Of a DNA stretch of 64,000 nt, positions 43,376-52,296 are shown in pieces. The stretch covers positions 62,001-126,000 of the forward strand of contig NZ_PVMZ01000004.1 in NCBI RefSeq assembly GCF_003001815.1. Direction: 5' to 3'. Every line of letters starts with the position of its first letter. Within the stretch, counting starts at the first letter, position 1. Both the position numbers and the translations under genes were made by a program. The notes under the pieces are model-generated. The model ran no database searches. It was not told the origin of the DNA and saw nothing but the letters and a program-made list of their open reading frames with translations. The DNA comes from Actinoplanes italicus. Lineage in GTDB: Bacteria > Actinomycetota > Actinomycetes > Mycobacteriales > Micromonosporaceae.

Positions 43376-43957
43376 TCAGGGCGCCGGGGCCAGCACCCAG
43401 ACGACCTCGCACTCGTCGGCTTCGGCGGTGTTCGACCAGGTGTGCGGCTCGCGGCCGGGGAAGGTGAAGGCGTCGCCGGCCCCGAGCTGAACGGTCTCGT
43501 CGGAGAGGCGCAGCTCCAGACGGCCGCGGATCACGTAGACGAACTCGACCTCGCAGTCTAAGGTGTACAGCTCGTCGCCTCCGCCGCCACCGGGCTCGAC
43601 GGTCGAGTGGATCACCTGGAGATGGTTCTGGGTGCCTGGGGTGAGCAGCAGCTCGCTGACCCGGGTGCCGCCGAAGTTGATCGGACGGCCCTCACCGGCA
43701 CGGACCAGGGACGTGGCCGGCGGTTCGAACAGCTCGCCGACCCGGATGCCGAGCACCTCGCAGATCGCCACGAGTGACGCCACCGACGGGGACACCTCGT
43801 CGCGTTCCAGCCTGCTGATGAAGCCCTTATTGAGCGTGGTCGCGTCGGCGACCTGCTGCAGGGTGAGGCCGCGGGCCTGCCGGGCGGCCCGCAGACGGCC
43901 GCCGATCGCCGCGCCGGAGGCCGGTGGCTGGGCCACCCGCCGGACCTGGCCAGCCAT
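43376..43957 (-). CDS. XRE-family regulator with cupin effector domain
   Basis: The 193-residue protein has an N-terminal helix-turn-helix (RLRAARQARGLTLQQVADATTLNKGFISRLERDEVSPSV). The C-terminal cupin contains CEVEFVYVIRGRLELRL and DAFTFPGREPHTWSN. Such XRE-cupin proteins regulate polyamine, amino-acid or nucleobase catabolism (PuuR group). GGGAGGG precedes ATG 43957. It lies 2 bp after the cyclase gene on the same strand and is divergent from the permease-ureohydrolase pair, so it probably controls the whole set. Confidence 0.9.
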   Translation of the reverse strand: MAGQVRRVAQPPASGAAIGGRLRAARQARGLTLQQVADATTLNKGFISRLERDEVSPSVASLVAICEVLGIRVGELFEPPATSLVRAGEGRPINFGGTRVSELLLTPGTQNHLQVIHSTVEPGGGGGDELYTLDCEVEFVYVIRGRLELRLSDETVQLGAGDAFTFPGREPHTWSNTAEADECEVVWVLAPAP

Positions 43958-43959
43958 GC

Positions 43960-44610
43960 TCAGCCCTCCCACTGCATCGCCACCGCCCGTACCGGCGCCC
44001 CGTCTGCATTCTCCAAGGCGATCGGCAGGGAGCAAATCAGGGGGTCCGGGAAGTCGATCAGCTCGAGGTTGCGGAAGTTCTCGCCGATCACGCCGCCGGC
44101 CTCGGCGATCAGGTGGTGCACCGGATAGCCGATCGTGGAGGGCGTCTCGTCGATGTTGAGGGCGTCGACACAGAACGTCCGCACGCCCAGGCCGAGCATC
44201 CGTTTGCAGGCGTCGGCGTCCAGGTACGGGTGGTCGAAATACGCCTCGGTGCCGTAGAACCGCGACCATCCGGTGCAGATCAGCGCGATCACGCCCGGAC
44301 CCAGCCCGGCCGGATCGATCATGTCCCAGGTGATGGGGGTGCGGGCGGCCAGTCCTCGGACGTCGAGGACCACGCCCGGACCGGCGAACAGCGACAGGTC
44401 GAGTTCGTGCAGGCGCGGCGCGTCGTCGCGGAAGTGGTAGGGCGCGTCGACGTGCGTGCCGGTCTGCGAACCCATCTCGACGTGCAGCAGGTTGAAACCG
44501 TCCCTCGGCACGGTGGCATGCACGTTCAGCCGGGGTTCAGGGTCGCCTGGATAAACCTGTGTCCCGGGGCCGACCGGCACGGACAGATCGACGATTCGGC
44601 GGACACGCAT
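43960..44610 (-). CDS. Cyclase-family (kynurenine formamidase-like) metal hydrolase
   Basis: The 216-residue protein has the family motif TGTHVDAPYHF with metal ligands His53, Asp55 and His59. Also present are DLSVPVGPGTQVYPGDP at the start and GWSRFYGTEAYFDHPYL later. Members hydrolyse N-formylkynurenine, cyclic amides or isatin-type lactams. In this cluster it may open a cyclic amide or hydrolyse an amide before or after the ureohydrolase acts; this is inference. It is transcribed with the XRE-cupin gene. Confidence 0.88.
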   Translation of the reverse strand: MRVRRIVDLSVPVGPGTQVYPGDPEPRLNVHATVPRDGFNLLHVEMGSQTGTHVDAPYHFRDDAPRLHELDLSLFAGPGVVLDVRGLAARTPITWDMIDPAGLGPGVIALICTGWSRFYGTEAYFDHPYLDADACKRMLGLGVRTFCVDALNIDETPSTIGYPVHHLIAEAGGVIGENFRNLELIDFPDPLICSLPIALENADGAPVRAVAMQWEG

Positions 44611-44710
44611 GTTGTTCCCTTCGGTATCCCCATGAGCAACAGTCGTTGCGTGTGGTGAAACTTACGCCTACTCTCCCCGCATCAGCGTTCCTCCGTGAAG
44701 GACATGCGCC

Positions 44711-46240
44711 ATGGCAGACATACAGCGGCCCGCGATCACCGAGGTCGAACAGCACGGCATCGACACCATCCCGGCGGCACACCGGCACTCCCGTCCCCTC
44801 GACCTGTTCCGCATCCAGTTCGGCGGGGCGAACACCTTCGCCACCGTCATCCTGGGCACCTTCCCCGTACTCCTCGGCCTCTCGCTCACCGAGGCGATTG
44901 CCGCGACCGTCCTCGGCGTCCTGGTCGGATCGGTCTTCCTCGCACCGATGGGCCTGTTCGGACCACTCACCGGCACCAACAACGCGGTCGCCTCAGGCGC
45001 GCACTTCGGCGTCCGCGGCCGGATCGTCGGCTCGTTCCTGTCCCTGCTCACCGCCATCGCGTTCTACTCCATCTCGGTCTGGGTCAGCGGCGACGCCGTC
45101 GTCGGCGCGCTGGTCCGGCTGGCCGGCGTGCAGGACTCCGACCTGCTGCGCGGTGTCGTCTACGCGATCCTCGGCGCCCTGGTCATCGTCGTGGTGATCT
45201 ACGGGTACTCGTTCATGCTCCTGGTCAACAAGATCGTGGTCTTCGGCAACACCGCGCTGATCCTGCTCGGCGCCCTCGCCTACAGCGGTGCCCTCGACCT
45301 CGGTTACAACCCCGGCCCGGAGGCGTACGCCCTGGGCTCGTTCTGGCCCACGTTCGTGCTCTCCGCGCTGATCGTGATGGGCAACCCGATCTCGTTCGGC
45401 GCGTTCCTCGGCGACTGGTCCCGTTACATCCCGGCCGGCACCAAGCCGGTACGCCTGCTCGCCGCCACCTTCGCAGCCCAGCTCGCCACGCTCGTGCCGT
45501 TCCTGTTCGGCGTCTTCACCGCCACCCTGGTCGCGGGCGAGGCCGACTACATCGTCGCGCTGATCAACATCTCGCCCGCGTGGTACGCCCTGCTGCTGAT
45601 CGTCGTCGCGTTCCTCGGCGGACTGTCCACCGGCATCACCTCGCTCTACGGCACCGGGCTCGACTTCTCCTCGGTCTTCCCGCGGCTGAGCCGGGTGCGG
45701 GCGTCGCTGTTCATCGGCAGCCTGGCGTTCGTGTTCATCCTCGTCGGGCGCCTCGCGTTCGACCTGCTGGGCAGCGTCAACGCGTTCGTCGGCGCGATCG
45801 TCATCTGCACCACCCCGTGGATGGTCATCATGACGATCGGGTATTTCGTCCGGCGCGGCCACTACCGGGAGAAGGACCTGCAGGTGTTCAACCAGGGCCG
45901 CACGGGCGGCGCCTACTGGTTCACCGGCGGGGTCAACTGGCGGGGCATGGCCGCCTGGATCCCGGCCGCCATCGCCGGCCTGCTGTTCGCCAACTACCCA
46001 CCGCTGATCGAGGGCCCGTTCCGCAACGTCGCGGGCGGCGTCGACATCAGCCTGCCGGTGTCGATCGGGACCGCCGCGGTCGTCTACCTCGCGATGATCT
46101 TCGCCTTCCCGGAGCCGCGGTACGTGTTCGGCCCCGGCGGCCCGCGCGGCGTACCCACCACCGACGAGCCGATGCCCGAGGTCGTCGACGACCACGCCGC
46201 CTCCGCACACCGGGTCAGCGCCCGCGCCACCAACGAGTAG
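44711..46240 (+). CDS. NCS1-family permease (cytosine/allantoin/purine-type)
   Basis: The 509-residue transporter has about twelve helices. Marks of the NCS1 (cytosine/purine/allantoin/uracil) family are [42 protein letters not shown] and [18 protein letters not shown]. The hydrophilic C-terminus (about 45 residues) is cytoplasmic. The cargo is unknown; the partner ureohydrolase suggests a guanidino, ureido or nucleobase-derived solute. The upstream gap of 100 bp is shared with the divergent cyclase gene. The next gene starts 5 bp after its stop. Confidence 0.9.
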   Translation: MADIQRPAITEVEQHGIDTIPAAHRHSRPLDLFRIQFGGANTFATVILGTFPVLLGLSLTEAIAATVLGVLVGSVFLAPMGLFGPLTGTNNAVASGAHFGVRGRIVGSFLSLLTAIAFYSISVWVSGDAVVGALVRLAGVQDSDLLRGVVYAILGALVIVVVIYGYSFMLLVNKIVVFGNTALILLGALAYSGALDLGYNPGPEAYALGSFWPTFVLSALIVMGNPISFGAFLGDWSRYIPAGTKPVRLLAATFAAQLATLVPFLFGVFTATLVAGEADYIVALINISPAWYALLLIVVAFLGGLSTGITSLYGTGLDFSSVFPRLSRVRASLFIGSLAFVFILVGRLAFDLLGSVNAFVGAIVICTTPWMVIMTIGYFVRRGHYREKDLQVFNQGRTGGAYWFTGGVNWRGMAAWIPAAIAGLLFANYPPLIEGPFRNVAGGVDISLPVSIGTAAVVYLAMIFAFPEPRYVFGPGGPRGVPTTDEPMPEVVDDHAASAHRVSARATNE

Positions 46241-46245
46241 GAGCA

Positions 46246-47211
46246 ATGTCCGTTCCCCGCATCATCCACGACGGTCGCGTCGGCCAGGTCGACGCGACCG
46301 TCGTCCCCCGGTTCGCCGGCCCGGCCACGTTCGCCCGGCTGCCCCGCATCGACGAGGTGTCCGACGTCGACGTAGCGGTCCTCGGCGTCCCGTTCGACGC
46401 CGGCGTCTCCTACCGTCCCGGCGCCCGGTTCGGCCCCGCGCACGTACGGGAGTCGTCGCGCCTGCTGAGGCCGTACAACCCGGCCGCCGACGTGTCGCCG
46501 TTCGCCGGCCAGCAGGTCGCCGACGCGGGCGACCTGGCGGTCAACCCGTTCGCCATCGACGAGGCCATCACACAGATCGAGGCCGGCGCGCGGGCCGTCC
46601 TGGAACGCGCCGGCCGCCTGATCACGATCGGCGGCGACCACACCATCGCGCTGCCACTGCTACGGGCCGTCGCCGCACAGCACGGCCCGGTCGCCGTCGT
46701 GCACTTCGACGCCCACCTCGACACCTGGGACACCTACTTCGGCGCCGCGCACACGCACGGCACCCCGTTCCGGCGGGCGTCGGAGGAAGGGCTGATCGAC
46801 CGGTCCGGCTGCCTGCACGTCGGCACCCGGGGCCCGCTCTACTCCAGTCGCGACCTTCACGACGACCGTGAGCTGGGCTTCCACGTCGTACCGAGCGTGG
46901 AGATCGACGACCTGGGCGCGCGAGGCATCGCCGAACGCATCCGCGACCGCGTCGGCGACCGCCCCGTCTACCTGTCCATCGACATCGACGTGCTCGACCC
47001 GGCGTTCGCACCCGGCACGGGCACACCGGAGGCGGGCGGCATGACCAGCCGGGAGTTGCTCGCGGTGCTGCGCAGTTTCGGTTCGCTGAACCTGGTGGGC
47101 GCCGACGTGGTCGAGGTCGCCCCGGCCTACGACCACGCCGAGATCACCGGTATCGCCGCCGCGCACACCGTCTACGAGATCCTGTCCGCCCTCGTTCCCC
47201 GCAAGGACTGA
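46246..47211 (+). CDS. Ureohydrolase (agmatinase/guanidinobutyrase family)
   Basis: The 321-residue protein has binuclear Mn motifs [14 protein letters not shown] and [22 protein letters not shown], and the typical opening [29 protein letters not shown]. It would hydrolyse a guanidino compound to urea and an amine. Agmatine, 4-guanidinobutyrate, 3-guanidinopropionate or guanidine itself are all possible within the family. TAGGAG precedes ATG 46246. It is co-transcribed with the NCS1 permease, which probably imports its substrate or a precursor. Confidence 0.9.
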   Translation: MSVPRIIHDGRVGQVDATVVPRFAGPATFARLPRIDEVSDVDVAVLGVPFDAGVSYRPGARFGPAHVRESSRLLRPYNPAADVSPFAGQQVADAGDLAVNPFAIDEAITQIEAGARAVLERAGRLITIGGDHTIALPLLRAVAAQHGPVAVVHFDAHLDTWDTYFGAAHTHGTPFRRASEEGLIDRSGCLHVGTRGPLYSSRDLHDDRELGFHVVPSVEIDDLGARGIAERIRDRVGDRPVYLSIDIDVLDPAFAPGTGTPEAGGMTSRELLAVLRSFGSLNLVGADVVEVAPAYDHAEITGIAAAHTVYEILSALVPRKD

Positions 47212-47607
47212 GCCACCAGGACCCGGGCCCGACACCAGCCCGAGTCCCGTTCACCCGAGCCCGAAATTCGTCGGCAGGGCCCGGCCCGCTACCACGACCC
47301 ATACCAGTCAGCAGGAGTCCAGGTCCGTCAGCCGTAGCCGAGCCGCGAAGGTGCCATCGCCGTCTCGTGGCTCAGCTGCGGCCCATTCGAGGTGGCTCAG
47401 CTGCGGCTCGTGAATCCGCCACAGGCGGCACCTTGCCGGCCCGAGTGGGCGCCCCGGAGTAGGTGGAGGCGGGGTCTGCACGGCTCTGGACGTCGGCCCA
47501 GGTCACGCTGTCTCCCAGCGATCACGCCGGAGTCTCTTGGGCTTCGCCATGACCAGGAAAGATGCAAAATTCACTTCGGATGTGGCCCTGACCTGCGGAG
47601 CCTCGGC

Positions 47608-47658
47608 CGTCAGAATGGCGAAACCGCGAGCCGCAGCTCGACTTTCGCCATTCTGACG
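47608..47658. repeat. Perfect 16-bp inverted repeat with 19-nt spacer
   Basis: CGTCAGAATGGCGAAA (47608-47623) is matched exactly by its complement at 47643-47658. The arms are far less GC-rich than the surrounding DNA, so chance is unlikely. It could be a terminator, a small-element end or a remnant of a mobile sequence. No transposase is next to it. Confidence 0.85.
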
Positions 47659-47684
47659 CGCTGAACCCGTGATTCCCGGACCGC

Positions 47685-47829
47685 GTGGTGATTCACGTCC
47701 GCCCGCGGGCCGTAGGTCACCACACGAGTCGCCCTGCGCGGGCTGTGTGGTGACCCACGCCCATCCGCGGGCCGTAGGTCACCACACGAACCGTCCTGTC
47801 CGGGCTGTGTGGTGACCCACGCCCACCAG
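47685..47829. repeat. Second array of the 62-bp repeat family, two full units and a truncated third
   Basis: GTGGTGA begins units at 47685, 47747 and 47809, exactly 62 bp apart. Each full unit ends its core with GCGGGCCGTAGGTCACCAC, identical to the array at 6656-7140. The 23-nt linkers differ from that array (ACGAACCGTCC... rather than GCGGGGCGGTT...) but keep the same length. The third unit breaks off after about 20 bp where the kinase-like remnant begins. Confidence 0.92.
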
Positions 47830-47997
47830 CACCGGCGAGCATGTGGCGGTGGGCATTGCCGGCGGCCGGTGTGCGGTCACGGATCGCGTCCTTGACGATC
47901 TGTCCCATCGCGATCATCGGGATGTCCACGCGCCGCGCGATGCCGGCGGCGATCTTCTCCGAACAGCTGCCCGGCGGCCCTTGACGGCGATGCGCAT
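47820..47997 (-). pseudogene. Truncated adenylate-kinase-like remnant
   Basis: Read on the minus strand, the sequence begins MRIAV, shifts frame by one base, and continues GPPGSCSEKIAAGIARR, then VDIPMIAMGQIVKDAIRDR and TPAAGNAHRHMLAG. This matches the first 55-60 residues of adenylate kinases (start MRIxxxGPPGSGKS, then IPxIxxGxxxRxxV, GTPLG, AxxYMxxGELV). The P-loop has lost its GK-S/T. The copy ends abruptly at the 62-bp repeat, with no LID or CORE domain. It cannot be functional. The parent could be a second, divergent adk paralogue. Confidence 0.65.
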
Positions 47998-48100
47998 CGA
48001 CGCGCCATACCGAGGCGGCGATCCGGGGACGCGAGACGGGCTGTGATCATCCGGCTGTCGGTGGAGCGAACGGTCGCCGCGGTCCCGGAGTGATGTTGGC

Positions 48101-48134
48101 GGCTGGGCGCGAACCTGGAGGCCCGCGCCCAGCC
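48101..48134 (-). terminator. Terminator hairpin after chitinase
   Basis: A perfect 11-bp inverted repeat GGCTGGGCGCG / CGCGCCCAGCC (48101-48111, 48124-48134) lies 20 bp past the chitinase stop codon on the minus strand. Confidence 0.85.
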
Positions 48135-48154
48135 GATGGTGGTGTGAAGGACGG

Positions 48155-50728
48155 TCAGCAGGCTCCGGCGTCGGCCCAGACGGCGGCCACTCCGGGTTCC
48201 TCGCCCTGGGTCCACCACTTGGCGGTCCACTTGCGGCCGTTGTGGGAGGCCTGCTGGCTGCCGGTGTAGACCGAGGCCCGGTTCCAGGCGGCGATCGTGC
48301 AGGTCACCGGGACGCTCGGTGAGACGCTGGCGCTGGGTGAGACCGAAGCCGACGGTGAGATCGAGGCCGACGGCGATACCGAGGCCGACGGCGATACCGA
48401 GGCCGACGGTGACGCGGACGGTGAGCCCCCGCCGCAGGCTCCGGCGTCGGCCCAGACGGCGGCCACGCCCGGCTCGTCGCCCTGGGTCCACCACTTGGCG
48501 GTCCACTTGCGGCCGTTGTGGGAGGCCTGCTGGCTGCCGGTGTAGACCGAGGCCCGGTTCCAGGCGGCGACGGTGCAGGCCGCGACGCTGGGGCTGACCG
48601 ACGTCGACGGCGAGCCGGTGGGACCGGCTCCGGCGCCGCGCGGGTTGTCGGTCGTCAGCGCGTACGACGTACCGCCGAACGTCAGGGTGTAGTTGGACGG
48701 CCCGGAGATCGGCAGTTGGTAGACGATCGCCATGTCGATCGTGCCGCCGGCCGGGATGCTCTGGTAGCCGGGCAGCGTGAACGACGCCCGGTGGAAGCTG
48801 CCCTTGAGCCCGCCGATGTTGTTGCCGGTGTGGTCGCTGCTGATGATTCTGGTGTTGCCGCCGGACTGGTCACTCATGTTGGCGGGCGCGGCGACCGGGT
48901 AGTCGAACTGGAACTCGGCTCCGCCCGGGATGGTGACCGCGGAGTTGTTCCTGATCCGCATCTTCGGGTTGATCGGGTAGTTGTTGTCACCAAGGGCGTA
49001 CTCGACCAGCTCGATCTTGACGTCGAGGCGCTGGGCCGGCATCGCCCGGGTGGCCTTGACGACGTTCGACTTCGCGGCGGTCTTGAACCTGTCGTAGACC
49101 GTGGTGGTGAGGGTGTCGCCCATGACGTACTCGCCCTTGGCACTGTCGAGGCGGTAGTCGCCGGCCAGTTCCCAGATCATGATGCCGCCGAGGCCGCGGT
49201 CGACCACGTAGTCGGCCTTGGCCGCGAGGGACTGCTCGTCCTCGGTGGAGAGGAACACCTTCTTCTCGGCGTTCCACAGCCACGGCGCCACGAGCGTCGA
49301 GTCGTAGTGCCGGGTGTACGTGCCGGTCAGTCTGTCCTCGGGGTCGGTGGCCGGGGTCAGCCCGTACGAGGCCAGGTAGCTGCCGTTGATCCCGTTCTGC
49401 AGGTTCTTGGCGTGCCACATCGGGTTGGAGCCTGCGCCGACCTCCTTGCCGTCCTCCTGGTCGTGCCACAGGTTGTCGATGCCGCGGGCACCGTCACCGC
49501 AGGCCGTGGTGCCCTTCGGGCACGTGCCCGTGGCGCGTGCCCGGCCCCACAGGCCTTTGGTGCCGCCGTTCACGTTCTTGTGGCCGCGGGTGTAGTACGG
49601 CACGCCGATGTTGATCCGCCCGGCCGCCATGGCGCCACGCATGTACTTGGCCGCCCAGTCGGTGTTGAGGTAGCCGATGCCGCCGTACTGCTGCGCCGAG
49701 TAGACACTGGCCGCGGCCAGTTCCGCGTCCTTGCCGTCGTCGAACAGGGCCGCGTTCGGGCCGACGTACTCGTTCCAGGCGCCGTGCAGGTCGTACGACA
49801 TGACGTTGACGTAGTCGAGGTACTGCAGCGAGTTGAAGTTCTCCATGCCGCGCAGCAGGTAGCCCGACGACGGCGACGCGATCGTGAGCATGTAGTACTT
49901 CTGGTCCCGCGCCGAGGCGGCGTCGAGCTTCTCGCGCAGGGTCTTCATGAGCGCGTTGTAGCTGCGGTTCAGGCCGGCCCGCCGCGCGTTGCTGATCGCG
50001 AAGTCGTCGGGGTGGCCGGCGTCCTTCATCGAGCTCGGGTACTCGTAGTCGATGTCGACGCCGTTGAAGCCGTACGTCCGGATGAAGTCGACCGCGGAGT
50101 CGGCGAACGTGTTGATGCCGGCCTGGTTGACCGAGCCGTCGGCGTTGGTGGTCATCGTGTAGAAGCCGCCGCTGCCGACGCGGGCGCCGGACGCGTCGAA
50201 GTAGCCGCCGGTCTCCGCCCAGCCGCCGATCGAGATCAGCGTCTTGACGTCCGGGTGCTGCTTCTTGAACTTGGTGAGCTGGTTGAAGTGGCCCTGGTAC
50301 GAAACCGCCGGGTCCATCTCGGCGCCGGCCACGCCGGGCCAGGTCAAGCCGGTGGCCGCGTTGTCGACGGCAACCTTGTTCCGGCCGTCGATGTGCGCGA
50401 ACGCGTAGTTGATGTGGGTGATCTTCTGCCAGGGGATGTCCTTGGCCAGGTAGGACGGCTGGCCGTTGGCGCCGGTGCGCCAGCCGGTGAAGTAGCCGAT
50501 GATGCGCCTGCCGTGGTCGGCGCCGAGCGTCTCGCGGCCGTCGGTGTCGTACGCCAGGCAGTACGGCGTGTCGACACCGGCGGTCGGCGTCATGCCGTCC
50601 GGACGGCAGGCGCTGTGGTCGGTGGCGGCGGCGTCGGAGTTCAAAGGGAGCCCGACGATCGCGGCCGCGGTCGCGACGAGCGCGGCGGCGATCACCGAGG
50701 ATCTGGTCAGAGTTCGACGAACCAGCAA
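48155..50728 (-). CDS. Secreted GH18 chitinase with tandem CBM5/12-type chitin-binding modules
   Basis: The 857-residue protein has a signal peptide of about 34 residues and a GH18 barrel with catalytic Asp225-x-Asp227-x-Glu229 ([11 protein letters not shown]). SxGG is in LISIGGW, and MSYDLHGAW and [10 protein letters not shown] complete the site. A beta-sandwich module of about 130 residues (from [14 protein letters not shown]) follows. Two almost identical 46-residue modules ([20 protein letters not shown]...) come last, of the AWxxxxxYxxG chitin-binding type 5/12, joined by a [10 protein letters not shown] linker. It hydrolyses chitin outside the cell. ATG 50728 follows AAGGAGC. Confidence 0.93.
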   Translation of the reverse strand: MLVRRTLTRSSVIAAALVATAAAIVGLPLNSDAAATDHSACRPDGMTPTAGVDTPYCLAYDTDGRETLGADHGRRIIGYFTGWRTGANGQPSYLAKDIPWQKITHINYAFAHIDGRNKVAVDNAATGLTWPGVAGAEMDPAVSYQGHFNQLTKFKKQHPDVKTLISIGGWAETGGYFDASGARVGSGGFYTMTTNADGSVNQAGINTFADSAVDFIRTYGFNGVDIDYEYPSSMKDAGHPDDFAISNARRAGLNRSYNALMKTLREKLDAASARDQKYYMLTIASPSSGYLLRGMENFNSLQYLDYVNVMSYDLHGAWNEYVGPNAALFDDGKDAELAAASVYSAQQYGGIGYLNTDWAAKYMRGAMAAGRINIGVPYYTRGHKNVNGGTKGLWGRARATGTCPKGTTACGDGARGIDNLWHDQEDGKEVGAGSNPMWHAKNLQNGINGSYLASYGLTPATDPEDRLTGTYTRHYDSTLVAPWLWNAEKKVFLSTEDEQSLAAKADYVVDRGLGGIMIWELAGDYRLDSAKGEYVMGDTLTTTVYDRFKTAAKSNVVKATRAMPAQRLDVKIELVEYALGDNNYPINPKMRIRNNSAVTIPGGAEFQFDYPVAAPANMSDQSGGNTRIISSDHTGNNIGGLKGSFHRASFTLPGYQSIPAGGTIDMAIVYQLPISGPSNYTLTFGGTSYALTTDNPRGAGAGPTGSPSTSVSPSVAACTVAAWNRASVYTGSQQASHNGRKWTAKWWTQGDEPGVAAVWADAGACGGGSPSASPSASVSPSASVSPSASISPSASVSPSASVSPSVPVTCTIAAWNRASVYTGSQQASHNGRKWTAKWWTQGEEPGVAAVWADAGAC
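48158..48303. repeat. Chitin-binding module duplicate, distal copy
   Basis: These 146 bp match 48434-48579 with about six mismatches by eye and no gaps. The duplication covers the whole C-terminal binding module of the chitinase and is recent. Confidence 0.9.
48434..48579. repeat. Chitin-binding module duplicate, proximal copy
   Basis: This is the partner of 48158-48303. The two copies are separated by a repetitive Ser/Pro/Ala linker (minus-strand codons for [16 protein letters not shown]), itself a short-period repeat that could promote unequal crossing-over. Confidence 0.9.
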
Positions 50729-50770
50729 GGAGCTTCTCCAAGGTCCGAGGAGTGAGGTGCGTAACTGCCG

Positions 50771-50803
50771 CCTAATATTAAGTAAACTTTCCAGTTAGTA
50801 AAG
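50771..50803 (-). promoter_or_regulatory. AT-rich operator-like element upstream of chitinase
   Basis: On the minus strand it contains TTTACTAACTGGAAAGTTTA followed by CTTAATATTA. On the plus strand TTAAGTAAACTT resembles TTAAGTCAACTT before the next gene upstream (52234-52253). GGAAAGTTTA-type boxes are common before actinomycete CAZyme genes. It lies 43-75 bp before the chitinase start. Confidence 0.5.
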
Positions 50804-50805
50804 GG

Positions 50806-52233
50806 CTACGGAGTGACAGCGATGTTCGTGAGCCCGCCCGTCGCCCGGGTCACCGTGTTCGACGCGTGCACGACGTTCAGATTTCCGGCGCACTTCGAAG
50901 TGGACGTCACGTTGATCGCCCACTTCCCGACACCGCCCAGGTCGGAAACGTTGCCGCGCCACACGTTGCCGCAGCCCGAACCGGCCGTCGGGTTGTGGGT
51001 CTCGTAGCCGTTGGCGAACGTGCCCGGCGTACCGAAGGATCCGGTGTTGTCCTCGATCAGATAGTCGCTGCCCTTGGCGTCCACCCACGAGTCGGCCGAG
51101 TTCTGCCCGGCGATCCCGCGGCCGTCGAACGTGTTGCCGCGCAGTACACCACCGGACGTGCCCTCCTTGATGTCGACGTGCTCGGCCGCGACGCCGGGGC
51201 CGATCCAGTTGCCGAGCACGCTGACGCGGTCCGAGGCGTCCATGCCGCCGGAGTTGCCGTAACACGACCAGTTCGAGTTCGCCGAACCCAGGTACACGCC
51301 TTCGCCGTACGCCGGTTGGGTCAGTCCGGTGTTGAAGATCCGCGAGTTGCGGAGCACGCCGTCGGACGAGGAGCGGCGGAAATGCACGCCCTCGTCACCG
51401 ATGTCACGCACCTGGACGCCGTCGATCGTGACGAACGGCGATGCGTCGATCATGATGCCCTTCCTGGCGCCGGCCACCGTGAAGCCGGTGAGGTGCCAGT
51501 GCGCGGCGCCGTACAGCCAGAAGCCGTAGCCGGGATCGAAGCCCTCCGCCGGGACGGAGCAGCCGGGGTTGGTGCCGGAGGAGTCCGGGTTGGTGAGGAT
51601 CGCGGTGGGCGGTCCGGTCACGGTGATCGGCGCTGACGCGATTGCTGTGGTACGGGCGACGAAGGCGCCGTGGTAGGTGCCGGGCGCGAGGCGGATCGTC
51701 TGCCCCGGAGTGGCGGCGGCGAGGGCGGCGCTCAGTTGGGCGGCGGTGCTGACGTCGACGATCGGTCCGGCCGGAGGCGTGCTGGTCGGCGGGGTGCTCG
51801 GGGCCGGCGGCGTCGTCGTCGGCGGCGGGGTGCCCGGCGTGGCGTCCGAGCAGGGTGCGCCGTTGAGCGTGCAGTTGCTCGGGAGGCCACCGTTCACCGC
51901 GTTGAAGCCGAAGCTCACCGTCGCGCCCGGTGCGACCGTGCCGTTCCAGCCCAGGTTCGTGAACCGGTAGTGATTGCCGTTGGCGGTCATCGTCGCACTC
52001 CAGGCCCTGCTCACCGTGGTCCCGGCCGGGAGATCGAACTCGACGGTCCACCCGCTCGCGGCGGCGTCGCCGGAGTTGGCGATGACGACGTCCGCCCCGT
52101 ATCCGGTGTTCCACACCGAGGTCTGCGTGACGGTCGCGGTCAGGCGTGCGGTGGCGGCGAAGGCTTGTGGCGCGATGGTGGCCAGCAGGACCGTGGCTGC
52201 CGCGCCGAGCAGCAGGGAGCGAACACGAGGCAT
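50806..52233 (-). CDS. Secreted CBM2 protein with right-handed parallel beta-helix
   Basis: The 475-residue protein has a signal peptide (to about residue 27) and an N-terminal CBM2-like module (about 28-127: TQTSVWNTGYGADVVIANSGDAAASGWTVEF, GNHYRFTNLGWNGTVAPG). Its cysteines differ in placement from classic CBM2. A Pro/Thr linker (about 132-157) leads to a beta-helix with VDVSTAAQLSAALAAATPGQTIRLAPGTYHG at its cap, as in chondroitinase-B/PL6-like and alginate-lyase-like folds. The substrate is unknown. ATG 52233 has no ribosome site and is preceded directly by AT-rich DNA, so translation may be leaderless. Confidence 0.83.
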   Translation of the reverse strand: MPRVRSLLLGAAATVLLATIAPQAFAATARLTATVTQTSVWNTGYGADVVIANSGDAAASGWTVEFDLPAGTTVSRAWSATMTANGNHYRFTNLGWNGTVAPGATVSFGFNAVNGGLPSNCTLNGAPCSDATPGTPPPTTTPPAPSTPPTSTPPAGPIVDVSTAAQLSAALAAATPGQTIRLAPGTYHGAFVARTTAIASAPITVTGPPTAILTNPDSSGTNPGCSVPAEGFDPGYGFWLYGAAHWHLTGFTVAGARKGIMIDASPFVTIDGVQVRDIGDEGVHFRRSSSDGVLRNSRIFNTGLTQPAYGEGVYLGSANSNWSCYGNSGGMDASDRVSVLGNWIGPGVAAEHVDIKEGTSGGVLRGNTFDGRGIAGQNSADSWVDAKGSDYLIEDNTGSFGTPGTFANGYETHNPTAGSGCGNVWRGNVSDLGGVGKWAINVTSTSKCAGNLNVVHASNTVTRATGGLTNIAVTP

Positions 52234-52253
52234 TTAGTAAGTTGACTTAACAG
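52234..52253 (-). promoter_or_regulatory. AT-rich element abutting the beta-helix gene start
   Basis: On the minus strand CTGTTAAGTCAACTTACTAA ends directly at the ATG. TTAAGTCAACTT shares 11 of 12 bases with TTAAGTAAACTT upstream of the chitinase, and GTTGAC/GTCAAC gives partial symmetry. It may combine operator and -10 functions of a leaderless promoter. Confidence 0.42.
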
Positions 52254-52296
52254 ATCGCCGGATGTCAACGGATCGCTGCCGCTCCCGTCCGGTACG

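Larger units (their letters stand above)
47212..48154. other. Gene-free, decayed interval with repeats and a gene remnant
   Basis: Over 900 bp carry no convincing intact gene. In order it holds a 25-bp-spaced pair of GTGGCTCAGCTGCGGC repeats (47367-47382, 47392-47407), a perfect 16-bp inverted repeat (47608-47658), the second 62-bp array (47685-47829), an adenylate-kinase-like remnant (47820-47997) and the chitinase terminator (48101-48134). An open frame at 47392-47664 spans the inverted repeat and has no recognisable protein features. Confidence 0.75.

Noticed and set aside
47367..47407. GTGGCTCAGCTGCGGC direct repeat as an attachment site
   Set aside because: The two copies are only 25 bp apart, there is no integrase or tRNA gene nearby, and nothing lies between them.
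47392..47664. 90-residue plus-strand ORF in the decayed interval
   Set aside because: It spans both short direct repeats and the perfect 16-bp inverted repeat, has no ribosome site and has no domain-like pattern.
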